From NCBI GenBank assembly GCA_964532145.1, contig CAZHGM010000007.1, forward strand, positions 1 through 31,430: a stretch of 31,430 nt of DNA, in the 5' to 3' direction. A model generated the notes under the pieces. That model ran no database searches, was not told the DNA's origin, and saw only the letters and a program-made list of their open reading frames with translations. This document shows positions 23,350 to 30,121 of the stretch, in pieces. Source of the stretch: JAPUDQ01 sp964532145. Lineage in GTDB: Bacteria; Patescibacteriota; Saccharimonadia; Saccharimonadales; Saccharimonadaceae. The position numbers were made by a program, and so were the translations under genes. Numbering within the stretch: position 1 is the first letter of the stretch; each line of letters starts with the position of its first letter.

Positions 23350-24360
23350 TTAGTCTCTATATTGTAGCACTTTTCGCTCGATCAACATATCGCGCGTACG
23401 CAGAAAATGATGATTTTGCGGCAGCGACTCATATGGATTGTCGCGCAAAAATTTATAAAAATCATATTCCAAAAAAAATGTCACTAAACGATCGATTAGC
23501 CCTCTTGTCTGGCTGTCATTATTAAGCGTGGCTCGGCTGCGTTTGACGTAGCCTGAATCAATAAAGTATTTGTAAATTTTTGCATTGGTTTTGTTGGCAC
23601 AGTCAACATACAGAAACGCCAGCGTTCGGGCGATATCGCATAGTACCGGACCTTGGCAGGCTTTTTCAAAATCCAGCAGGCCACTAAGCGTCACACTGCC
23701 AATCGTATACCGAGTTGCAGCTGCGTTACGTTGAAACAAGACATTCCCCCGTACAAAATCCATATGGAGTGGTTGAACAGGGAGACGGCTAAGTTCATCA
23801 AACAAATCAGGGTGATTTTGACAGGGGTCATAAGGCAATCCCAGGTGAAGTTTGTCGTGCATTGCTTGAACAACGCCGTCGCGTGTATAGTACCGCCGTA
23901 TCCGCTGGCTGATCGCTTCGTACTCGCTGGCAAAAGGCGGTAGCGGCCCAGCGTACCCCTGCAGAAATGAGTGCATATCGCCCATGACCATCCCAAGTAG
24001 CTTGATATGCTTCATTGTGTATGCTTCCCACGGTATAGTAGTGCCCGGCAGATAACGGTACAGACTCCCATAACGATTGCCGACTCTCAAAATACGTGGA
24101 CTTATGGGTGCACGGGCAGGGATGTCTTTCCCCAGTAAAAAACTGCCAATAGTGTTGGCACGCTTGATCCGTTCGATACTGCTCGGCTCATGCTTATACA
24201 ATATAAAATTCAACGTGTTTCCAGCGGCATCAACAAAACTATACGAACTATTGCGATAGCCGGACTCTACATCGAGCGGCTCCGCCACCGTGTGCCCGTA
24301 CATGGCAACTCCGCGCGAGATAACATCCCACCCCACACCACCTGGCCTAAGGGTATTCAT
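23350..24360 (-). CDS. APH-fold small-molecule kinase
   Basis: The 336-residue protein has the catalytic loop LHMDFVRGNVLF (H-x-D-x4-N) and the metal-binding LLDFEKACQGPVLCDIA (D-F-E) of the aminoglycoside phosphotransferase/choline kinase/homoserine kinase II superfamily. The N-lobe (SYSFVDAAGNTLNFILYKHE) carries the likely ATP lysine. Such kinases act on choline, fructosamine, homoserine or sugars; the sequence does not fix which. It is the first gene of the minus-strand run that continues into the nucleotidyltransferase 29 bp later. Antibiotic resistance is not implied. A TAGCAT box places a possible transcription start at the ATG. Confidence 0.83.
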   Translation of the reverse strand: MNTLRPGGVGWDVISRGVAMYGHTVAEPLDVESGYRNSSYSFVDAAGNTLNFILYKHEPSSIERIKRANTIGSFLLGKDIPARAPISPRILRVGNRYGSLYRYLPGTTIPWEAYTMKHIKLLGMVMGDMHSFLQGYAGPLPPFASEYEAISQRIRRYYTRDGVVQAMHDKLHLGLPYDPCQNHPDLFDELSRLPVQPLHMDFVRGNVLFQRNAAATRYTIGSVTLSGLLDFEKACQGPVLCDIARTLAFLYVDCANKTNAKIYKYFIDSGYVKRSRATLNNDSQTRGLIDRLVTFFLEYDFYKFLRDNPYESLPQNHHFLRTRDMLIERKVLQYRD

Positions 24361-24362
24361 AG

Positions 24363-24368
24363 TATAAT
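24363..24368 (+). promoter_or_regulatory. -10 element of tmk
   Basis: A perfect TATAAT (24363-24368) predicts a start near 24375 and a leader of about 21 nt carrying AAAGGAGGA before the GTG start. The 35-bp gap to the divergent APH-kinase gene must hold both promoters. Confidence 0.45.
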
Positions 24369-24395
24369 GCTACCATAGATCGAAAAAGGAGGACT

Positions 24396-25082
24396 GTGGG
24401 GATTTTTATCGCAATCGAAGGCGGCGATGGCTCAGGCAAAGCGACCCAGGCAAGTCAGTTGGCTCAACGCCTGGCGGTGACACACAAGGTGTTGCATGTT
24501 AGTTTTCCAAACTACGGTACGCCCTCGGCGAAATTTATTGAAGCCTACCTCAACGGCGTGTACGGCTCCGCGCCAGACATTGCACCTCAGCTGGCTGGTC
24601 CGCTGTATGCAATCGATCGTTTCGCCAGGCGCGACGAAATGCGCGAAACGCTAACACAGCCTGATGCGATTGTTATTACTGATCGATACGTAGCATCCAA
24701 CCTGGCATACCAGGGCGCAAAAATCGCTGATATATCATTACGCCGCATATTTTATGACGATCTACGGCGTCTCGAATACGACATTTTAGGCCTGCCAAAG
24801 CCTGACTGTAACCTCGTACTGTTGGTGCCTCCAGCTGTCGCACAGGAACACATGAAGCAGCGTAAGCCGCGCTCATACACGACAAGATTTCATGACGATC
24901 ACGAAAAAGATTCGGACTATCTTGTGCGTGCAAATGCCGGGTACGAAGAGCTCATCGGACTTTACCCTGATGAATTCAGCCGCGTCAACTGCATGCAACC
25001 TTCAGGTGGTATGCGGCCTGTCCAGGAAATAGCTGACGATGTTTGGGATATCATTGCGCCACTAGTTCAACGGCGTTCGTAG
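24396..25082 (+). CDS. tmk: thymidylate kinase
   Basis: The 228-residue P-loop kinase starts GTG with AAAGGAGG 7 bp upstream. It has FIAIEGGDGSGKATQASQLA (Walker A at about 9-17), the DRYVASNLAYQGAK segment of the DRY/H motif, and a basic lid region (KQRKPRSYTTRFHDDHEKD). It phosphorylates dTMP to dTDP. The Walker A reads GKAT rather than GKS/TT, so the usual magnesium-coordinating Ser/Thr is Ala; this variant occurs in some Tmk-like proteins. It is slightly longer than E. coli Tmk (213). The 3' end overlaps folA by 16 bp on the opposite strand. Confidence 0.9.
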   Translation: MGIFIAIEGGDGSGKATQASQLAQRLAVTHKVLHVSFPNYGTPSAKFIEAYLNGVYGSAPDIAPQLAGPLYAIDRFARRDEMRETLTQPDAIVITDRYVASNLAYQGAKIADISLRRIFYDDLRRLEYDILGLPKPDCNLVLLVPPAVAQEHMKQRKPRSYTTRFHDDHEKDSDYLVRANAGYEELIGLYPDEFSRVNCMQPSGGMRPVQEIADDVWDIIAPLVQRRS

Positions 25083-25549
25083 ACGACAAAATCATAATCA
25101 TGGGGATTTTTATCATCTTTCTTATGGTGCTCGCGGCTGGTTTCCCGCCATGTGGCAGCATCTATCTCCGGAAACACAACATCACCGTCAATATCAGCGT
25201 GAATATCCGTGACGTATAGCCGATCAGCCAATGCAAATGTTTGCCGCCACAACTCTGCGCCGCCAATAATAAAACAATCGCCAAGGGTTGAAATCTTGGC
25301 GACATCATGAATAACTGTCACGCCTGGGTACGAAAAACCCTGATCACGTGTCACAACAACATTGTGTCGTCTCGGCAAAATTGTGCCATTTCGGTCAATA
25401 ATCGACTGGAACGTCTTGCGCCCCATCACGATCGTGTGTCCTGTTGTTAGCGCCTGAAAATGCTTTAAGTCAGCTGGCAAATGCCAGGGCAGGGCATTAC
25501 GATTACCAATGACATTGTTTTGAGCTTTGGCGACGATAAATGAGATCAT
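25067..25549 (-). CDS. folA: dihydrofolate reductase
   Basis: The 160-residue protein matches DHFR (E. coli 159). It starts ISFIVAKAQNNVIGNRNALPWHLPADLKHF, with the catalytic acid D27, followed by HTIVMGRKTFQSI and NVVVTRDQGF, then IIGGAELW of the NADPH site. It reduces dihydrofolate, the product of ThyA, back to tetrahydrofolate. It forms part of a local thymidylate cluster with thyA, dCMP deaminase and tmk. A TAGTAT box at 25562-25557 predicts a start one base before the ATG and there is no Shine-Dalgarno. Its 3' end overlaps tmk. Confidence 0.95.
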   Translation of the reverse strand: MISFIVAKAQNNVIGNRNALPWHLPADLKHFQALTTGHTIVMGRKTFQSIIDRNGTILPRRHNVVVTRDQGFSYPGVTVIHDVAKISTLGDCFIIGGAELWRQTFALADRLYVTDIHADIDGDVVFPEIDAATWRETSREHHKKDDKNPHDYDFVVYERR

Positions 25550-25609
25550 ACTCTCTATACTACAGAACTATGGAATAATTATAAAAGATTCAGTGCGTTA
25601 GATGTGTGT

Positions 25610-25653
25610 TGCAACCGGGACGAAGAGCCAAAAAACTCTCCGCCTCGGTTGCA
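25610..25653. terminator. dyad after the 49-residue gene, possible terminator
   Basis: An 8-bp perfect stem (25610-25617 with 25646-25653) encloses a smaller AGAG/CTCT stem with six A/T in its loop. It lies directly downstream of the minus-strand small gene. There is no T-run after the outer stem, so it may protect a 3' end or pause polymerase rather than terminate cleanly. Confidence 0.4.
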
Positions 25654-25660
25654 GATACCG

Positions 25661-25810
25661 CTACTTGCTGTTGAGTTTCCGGAGGGCGGCCTCGTCTTCG
25701 CGTGCCGCCTTGGCAAGTCGGTCGGCCGAATCGCCGGGCTTATGGGACTTTTCCTCCTGGGACTTACCGAATCGTCCGACCTCGTCAGCCGCTTTATCGA
25801 GCCAGCCCAT
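25661..25810 (-). CDS. hypothetical 49-residue charged protein
   Basis: This short gene begins MGWLDKAADEVGRFGKSQEE and ends EAALRKLNSK. It is highly charged and looks like an amphipathic helix, a linker, and a second helix (ADRLAKAAREDEAALRKL). An AAGGA Shine-Dalgarno is well placed before the ATG. The leader has a 7-bp hairpin (25832-25838 with 25843-25849) and an upstream TGC-TAGAAT box. No family is recognised. Coding frame, initiation signals and local GC content higher than the flanks support it as real. Confidence 0.62.
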   Translation of the reverse strand: MGWLDKAADEVGRFGKSQEEKSHKPGDSADRLAKAAREDEAALRKLNSK

Positions 25811-25900
25811 GATCTTTTCCTTCCGTAGGGTATGTAGCGATTGCTACATGCTTATTCTAGCATATATTTAATCATGAGTAAATTTTGTGTTTTACATAGC

Positions 25901-25928
25901 TTGCTCTGATATTCGGGTGTGATATAAT
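25901..25928 (+). promoter_or_regulatory. promoter of rplJ-rplL
   Basis: TTGCTC (25901-25906) and a perfect TATAAT (25923-25928) are 16 bp apart, with TGA forming an extended -10. The predicted start is near 25935, opening a leader of about 176 nt. Confidence 0.6.
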
Positions 25929-25934
25929 ATATGT

Positions 25935-26047
25935 ATTCGTTACCAAAGACAGTGGCAGCGGCAACGCTTAATATGCTACCGAGGCAACAAACTGCGTATC
26001 GACAGATTGCAGAATGTCTTGTCCCGATTGGTATCGGGATTTTGTTT
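25935..26047 (+). promoter_or_regulatory. ribosomal protein L10 leader with attenuator
   Basis: The segment TTACCAAAGACAGTGGC near 25940-25956 and GCTTAATATGCTACCGAGGC near 25966-25984 match the conserved parts of the L10 leader, the L10(L12)4 mRNA-binding site found upstream of rplJ in many bacteria. Downstream, a terminator hairpin (26022-26028 with 26033-26039, TGGT loop) is followed by TTTTGTTT. Together they suggest L10-dependent premature termination. The match is from memory of the motif, not a model search. Confidence 0.7.
26022..26047 (+). terminator. attenuator hairpin in the rplJ leader
   Basis: A 7-bp stem TCCCGAT/ATCGGGA with a TGGT loop is followed by seven T in eight bases. 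It stands 64 bp before the rplJ start, within the leader, so it is probably conditional. Confidence 0.7.
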
Positions 26048-26110
26048 GTAACGAGGTAGATTAACATCTCTGGTCAACCAATTTCAACGTAAGTTTATAA
26101 GGAGCGATGA

Positions 26111-26632
26111 ATGGCAATTTCACGCGATAAAAAACAAGCGTTGGTAACTGATTTTAGCACTGTGCTCGGCTCTGCAAAGATGACTGTTGCCGCCAAATAT
26201 GACGGCACAACGGTCGCTGACTTGCAGGAATTACGCCGCGCCGCTCGCGAAGCAGGTGTCGGCATAAAGGTCATTAAAAACCGATTAGTCCGCACATCCA
26301 TGGGGCTCACGAAAGGTTTTGAGAAAACCGACACAAGCTTGCTGACCGGCCAGTTGCTGTATGCCTACAGCAATGACGACGAAGTTGCACCAGCCCAAGT
26401 GATCAATACGTTTGCAAAAACGCATCCTACCCTGGAGCTCGTGGCAGGTTTTGACAATTCTGGCGCGACGTTAGCGACTGAAGAAGTCAAAGCACTCGCT
26501 GGTCTGCCAAGCAAGAATCAGCTCGTTGCCGAGGTTGTGGCACAATTACTCAGCCCGGTCCACGATGTTACCAATGCGCTATCTGGAAACCTACACAATC
26601 TTTTGGACGGCGTGGCCGCCAAAAGCAGTTAG
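26111..26632 (+). CDS. rplJ: 50S ribosomal protein uL10
   Basis: The 173-residue protein has the L10 pattern: AISRDKKQALVTDFSTVL, VAAKYDGTTVADLQELRRAA with GVGIKVIKNRLVRTSM, and KALAGLPSKNQLVAEVVAQL before the C-terminal helix that binds L12 dimers (VHDVTNALSGNLHNLLDGVA). Length matches family norm. It anchors the L12 stalk to 23S rRNA and regulates its own mRNA in many bacteria. AAGGAG precedes the ATG by about 7 bp. Confidence 0.96.
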   Translation: MAISRDKKQALVTDFSTVLGSAKMTVAAKYDGTTVADLQELRRAAREAGVGIKVIKNRLVRTSMGLTKGFEKTDTSLLTGQLLYAYSNDDEVAPAQVINTFAKTHPTLELVAGFDNSGATLATEEVKALAGLPSKNQLVAEVVAQLLSPVHDVTNALSGNLHNLLDGVAAKSS

Positions 26633-26715
26633 GAAGTTTGAAAGTGAGAAAGTTAGAAAGTATTTTTCTAGCTCACTCGCTTCAGCTTTCTAACTTTTAT
26701 ACTTTTTAACTTTCC
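26632..26715 (+). promoter_or_regulatory. long imperfect stem in the rplJ-rplL gap
   Basis: About 29 bases (26632-26660) pair imperfectly, with several G-U pairs, with 26686-26715, closing a loop of about 25 nt. The inner GTTAGAAAG/CTTTCTAAC is perfect. The 3' arm strongly resembles that of the rplK leader (17207-17235). It lies between rplJ and the rplL Shine-Dalgarno and could be an RNase III site, a partial terminator or a translational control that raises L12 output. Confidence 0.5.
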
Positions 26716-26733
26716 AACCTAAGGAGACTAATT

Positions 26734-27117
26734 ATGGCAGATGTTAAAAAACTGGCCGAGGAACTGACAAAACTGACAGTTCTCGAGGTCAACGAACTCA
26801 AAAATGTACTAAAAGACGAATACGGTATTGAGCCAGCCGCAGCCGCTGTTGCAGTCGCCGGCCCAGCCGCTGGCGGTGCCGATGCAGGCGCTGCTGCTGA
26901 CGAGAAAACTGAGTTTACCGTTACGCTCAAAGACGGCGGCGCCCAAAAAGTCGCTGTCATCAAAGCCGTTAAAGACCTGACCGGTCTTGGCCTTGGTGAA
27001 GCAAAAGCACTTGTTGACAACGCTCCAAGCCCAATCAAAGAAAAGGTAAGTAAAGAAGACGCTGACGCCGCTAAAAAAGCCCTTGAGGACGCTGGCGCAA
27101 CTGTTGAGCTGAGCTAG
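26734..27117 (+). CDS. rplL: 50S ribosomal protein bL12 (L7/L12)
   Basis: The 127-residue protein has the N-terminal dimerisation domain (KKLAEELTKLTVLEVNELKN), an Ala/Gly hinge (about 32-55), and the C-terminal domain EKTEFTVTLKDGGAQKVAVI with KDLTGLGLGEAKALVDNAPS. Length is close to E. coli L12 (121). It forms the mobile stalk that recruits translation factors. AAGGAGA precedes the ATG. A strong terminator follows at 27157-27192. Confidence 0.97.
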   Translation: MADVKKLAEELTKLTVLEVNELKNVLKDEYGIEPAAAAVAVAGPAAGGADAGAAADEKTEFTVTLKDGGAQKVAVIKAVKDLTGLGLGEAKALVDNAPSPIKEKVSKEDADAAKKALEDAGATVELS

Positions 27118-27156
27118 TACCGATAAAGACCAGAGACTGTTATCTTACGAACTAAC

Positions 27157-27192
27157 GAATCCCGCCTAAAATACGTGGCGGGATTCATTTTG
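27157..27192 (+). terminator. intrinsic terminator after rplL
   Basis: A perfect 10-bp GC-rich stem (27157-27166 with 27177-27186) with a 10-nt loop is followed by ATTTTG. It ends the rplJ-rplL transcript. Confidence 0.8.
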
Positions 27193-27263
27193 TCCAGAAC
27201 AAAATTAACAACGTATTTACGGTGTCATCTTGTCACTGTGTGGAAAACACCTCCGTGCCAGTC

Positions 27264-27292
27264 TTGACATGATGACCTCAGGATGATACGCT
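27264..27292 (+). promoter_or_regulatory. promoter of the gene at 27336
   Basis: A perfect TTGACA (27264-27269) is followed after 17 bp by TACGCT (27287-27292) with a TGA extended -10. The predicted start is near 27299, giving a leader of about 37 nt. Confidence 0.5.
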
Positions 27293-27335
27293 CAAGGTAA
27301 TATCACCTACATAAAAACAGACAAGGATGCGAGCA

Positions 27336-27842
27336 ATGTCTGATCTACCAGAAAAACAGGTTAAACGACTACGAAGCCTTATTACAGAGGCTGAAACTAA
27401 TTTGGCTGCCGCCAAAGAGTTACTTATTAGTATCGCTGGGGACGATAATATGCCCCATGTTAACCCTGAAGATGTTGCAGGCAAAGTCATTGAAGGAGTA
27501 TTCGACGGTCAAGCGATGATCGGACCGGATGGTAAAACCTACCCAGTACCCGCAAATTACGCTAGTAAATCAAAGCTTATAGAGGGTGACATATTGAAAC
27601 TAACCATTGCTGATGACGGCGGATTTATTTACAAACAAATTGGTCCCGTCGCTCGTCGTCAGGTAATCGGTACGCTCGTCCAACATGACGGCGGTTACTA
27701 CGTTGAGGTGAGCGGCCGCGAATACCGTGTGCTACTCGCCAGCGTTACGTATTTCAAAGCAAAAGTTGGCGACCAAGTTAGCATCATCATCCCAGAAGAT
27801 AATCGTGAAGCAGTCTGGGCAGCTGTCGAAGCAGGGCTCTAA
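27336..27842 (+). CDS. hypothetical protein, coiled coil plus beta domain
   Basis: The 168-residue protein starts with a charged helix (EKQVKRLRSLITEAETNLAA) likely to form a coiled coil, then a linker, then a beta-rich domain from about residue 47. The latter contains IGPDGKTYPVPANYASKS, LIEGDILKLTIADDGGFIYK and VEVSGREYRVLLASVTYFKA, alternating strands like a small barrel. No signal peptide or membrane helix. An AAGG nine bases before the ATG at 27336 favours that start over an ATG three codons earlier. No family is recognised. It has its own promoter and is followed by a terminator-like hairpin. Confidence 0.75.
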   Translation: MSDLPEKQVKRLRSLITEAETNLAAAKELLISIAGDDNMPHVNPEDVAGKVIEGVFDGQAMIGPDGKTYPVPANYASKSKLIEGDILKLTIADDGGFIYKQIGPVARRQVIGTLVQHDGGYYVEVSGREYRVLLASVTYFKAKVGDQVSIIIPEDNREAVWAAVEAGL

Positions 27843-27888
27843 TTAGCAAAGTAGCCTTTAGAAATCAGATGTTGGATTTTGGAAAGAT

Positions 27889-27909
27889 CCGCACTTGCGG
27901 CGCTTTTTT
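27889..27909 (+). terminator. probable intrinsic terminator
   Basis: A short stem CCGC/GCGG (27889-27892 with 27897-27900) is followed by CGC and six T residues. It would end the transcript of the unknown gene upstream. Confidence 0.5.
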
Positions 27910-27939
27910 GCATGAGCAATATGTCATCATTAATTGCAT

Positions 27940-27948
27940 TGCTATACT
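27940..27948 (+). promoter_or_regulatory. extended -10 of the HD-hydrolase gene
   Basis: TGC-TATACT (-10 at 27943-27948) predicts a start near 27955. The 17-nt leader contains AAAGGAGGG before the ATG, so this gene has a normal ribosome-binding site. Confidence 0.45.
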
Positions 27949-27971
27949 AGACGTGAACCAAAGGAGGGAAA

Positions 27972-28571
27972 ATGCCGGGGAAGATTTCAAGAGATATTGA
28001 GTTTCTATATGAGATGGGAACGATTCGTTTTATTGATCGTATGTGGAAGCGGTTTCTGAATTCTGATTTTGCCAATCTCGCAGAGCATCACTTTAGGATG
28101 TTTTGGATCGCAATGGTTATTGCGAGTCGAGAGGGCAATGCTGACACAGGCAAAATCGCCAAAATGGTACTTATCCATGATATTGCCGAAAGCCGAACAG
28201 GCGATGTCGACTACTTGGCGCGACAATATGTCGAGCGCAACGAAAATCTCGGCATCAAAGACATGCTCACGGCGACCTCAATCGAAAAGGAGTTCTACGC
28301 TATCTGGGAGGAGTATGAAGCAAGAGAAACTATTGAGGCAAAAATTGCCAAAGACGCAGATAACCTTGATGTTGATTTCGAGCTAGCTGAGCAGGCTGTC
28401 CGCGGAGGTAAGCTGCACGACGACTGGAAAGAAAACCGCGAATTTGTTGCTCGCAATAAACTCTACACGGAATCAGCCAAGCTACTATTTGACGAACTGC
28501 GCCTCGCCAACCCACATGATTGGCACCGTAAAGGTCGCACCCGGATCAATGACGGCGACTGGCGACATTAG
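27972..28571 (+). CDS. HD-domain phosphohydrolase (YfbR/HDDC2-like)
   Basis: The 199-residue protein shows the HD motif set of the YfbR/HDDC2 5'-nucleotidase group: NLAEHHFRMFWIAMVIA (metal H39), LIHDIAESRTGDVDY (H69-D70, E73, TGD), and KIAKDADNLDVDFELAEQA (D128-D133). Such enzymes remove phosphate from deoxynucleoside monophosphates, which fits the nucleotide genes nearby, though it is 2.4 kb from them. The C-terminal part (about 145-199) is basic and helical. AAAGGAGGG precedes the ATG. Substrate is inferred from the family. Confidence 0.87.
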   Translation: MPGKISRDIEFLYEMGTIRFIDRMWKRFLNSDFANLAEHHFRMFWIAMVIASREGNADTGKIAKMVLIHDIAESRTGDVDYLARQYVERNENLGIKDMLTATSIEKEFYAIWEEYEARETIEAKIAKDADNLDVDFELAEQAVRGGKLHDDWKENREFVARNKLYTESAKLLFDELRLANPHDWHRKGRTRINDGDWRH

Positions 28572-28638
28572 GGTATGATCGCGCCATATTTCACGCGACC
28601 ATTGTGATTACTACGCCATTCTTTTTCCCATAAACAGG

Positions 28639-28644
28639 TATAAT
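28639..28644 (+). promoter_or_regulatory. -10 element of dnaX
   Basis: A perfect TATAAT (28639-28644) predicts a start near 28651, 18 bp before the TTG start. No clear -35 is visible. Confidence 0.35.
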
Positions 28645-28668
28645 AAAAAGGCTAAGAGGTGAGGGGAA

Positions 28669-30117
28669 TTGAGCCAGTCATTATACCGTAAATACCGTTC
28701 ACGCGGGTTTGATGAAATCGTCGGTCAACGTCATGTGACCGATCTTTTGGCTACTGCCGTCAAAAACGGTGCTATCAGCCACGCCTATCTTTTTACTGGT
28801 CCACGCGGCACAGGCAAAACAAGCGTTGCTCGTATTCTCGCCCACGAGATCAATGGCCTGCCATATACTGACGATTCAACCCATCTCGATATCATTGAAA
28901 TCGATGCTGCCAGCAACCGGCGTATCGACGATATTCGTGATCTGCGCGAAAAGGTCCATATCGCACCGTCTAGTGCCTCCTACAAAGTGTATATTATCGA
29001 CGAAGTCCACATGCTGACCGGAGAGAGTTTTAATGCACTGCTCAAAACACTTGAGGAGCCGCCTGCTCATGCAATTTTTATCTTGGCAACCACGGAGCTA
29101 CACAAAGTACCGGCCACCATTATCAGCCGTACGCAACGTTTTCATTTCCGGCCAGGCACCGCTGAGGATATTGTTGCTCATCTAAAGAATATCGCCTCCT
29201 CAGAAAACATTAGCATAGATGATGACGCCCTGCGACTCATTGCTCAGCACAGCGAAGGTGGTTTCCGTGATAGTGTCAGCCTGCTAGATCAGGCGTCATC
29301 GCTGTCGACTACTGCCATCACCCGAAATGATATCGAGTCGCTTCTTGGACTGGCGCCCGAAACTGTTATGAACACCATCCTTGGGCATATTTCGGACGAC
29401 ACGCCACTAGACGCTATTCCACGTATTATCACGCTAATCGACGAAGGTGCCTCGCCCGCAAGCATCATTGACCAGCTACTGGCTACCGCGGCCCGCAAGG
29501 CATTATCGCAGCCTAAGCTATACCGGCTGATACATGTGCTGTTGGAAATACCTCGTGGTAACCTGCTGCAATTGCGACTCATCGCAGCCATTGCTAGCCT
29601 TGACCCCTCGTCAACACCTCCCTCTCCAAGCGGCCCGAAGGATGATAGTCCCGTAGTTTCATCAGCTCCGATGGCACCCCTGGTGAAGCCCGTCCCTGTT
29701 CCTGCGGCCATCCCACGCGAAACCCCAGCCCCACAGCCAGCAGTAAAGGAGACTAACCGGGCAGCCGTAGCGCAGTCGGCAGCAGACCAAGCATTGCCAC
29801 CAGATTTTAACTGGGACACGGTACTTCAGCACCTCAAAAAAGATGCTCCCGCTATCTATAGCGTCGCCAAGCATGCAGTTGCTATAGTAGACGGCGCACG
29901 GCTTACATTGACGTTCCATTATGCATTGCACCGTAAGAAAATGGAGAGCGACAAATACCGCCTTCATCTCGTCCAAATCATACAAGACATGTACGCAGTA
30001 GCTCCTGAGATTGTCGCTGAAAATGAGGCAGAACCGGTATTGAATACGAAAATGTCGGAAGTTGCTGATATCATGGGTGGGGGAGAGGCGGTTCAGCTAC
30101 CGTCTCAAGGAAAATAA
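28669..30117 (+). CDS. dnaX: DNA polymerase III subunit gamma/tau
   Basis: The 482-residue clamp-loader ATPase starts at TTG with GAGGGG a few bases upstream. It has LYRKYRSRGFDEIVGQ, Walker A GPRGTGKTS (44-52), Walker B DEVHML (111-116), sensor 1 LATTE and the arginine-finger region SRTQRF (153-158). The collar domain follows, then a Pro/Ala-rich linker (about 315-370) and a short C-terminal domain. The cysteine zinc module found between Walker A and IDAAS in most bacterial DnaX proteins is missing; only about 25 residues with no cysteine separate them. dnaB follows 4 bp later. Confidence 0.94.
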   Translation: MSQSLYRKYRSRGFDEIVGQRHVTDLLATAVKNGAISHAYLFTGPRGTGKTSVARILAHEINGLPYTDDSTHLDIIEIDAASNRRIDDIRDLREKVHIAPSSASYKVYIIDEVHMLTGESFNALLKTLEEPPAHAIFILATTELHKVPATIISRTQRFHFRPGTAEDIVAHLKNIASSENISIDDDALRLIAQHSEGGFRDSVSLLDQASSLSTTAITRNDIESLLGLAPETVMNTILGHISDDTPLDAIPRIITLIDEGASPASIIDQLLATAARKALSQPKLYRLIHVLLEIPRGNLLQLRLIAAIASLDPSSTPPSPSGPKDDSPVVSSAPMAPLVKPVPVPAAIPRETPAPQPAVKETNRAAVAQSAADQALPPDFNWDTVLQHLKKDAPAIYSVAKHAVAIVDGARLTLTFHYALHRKKMESDKYRLHLVQIIQDMYAVAPEIVAENEAEPVLNTKMSEVADIMGGGEAVQLPSQGK

Positions 30118-30121
30118 TCAC

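Noticed and set aside
23350..24360. Aminoglycoside resistance gene
   Set aside because: The fold is shared by many metabolic kinases; context with a nucleotidyltransferase and no mobile element argues against resistance.
24420..24450. Broken Walker A in Tmk (GKAT)
   Set aside because: The variant is known among Tmk-like proteins and the rest of the enzyme is intact, so it is not evidence of a pseudogene.
28669..30117. Programmed frameshift in dnaX producing gamma and tau
   Set aside because: I saw no long A-run slippery site with a following hairpin in the expected part of the gene.
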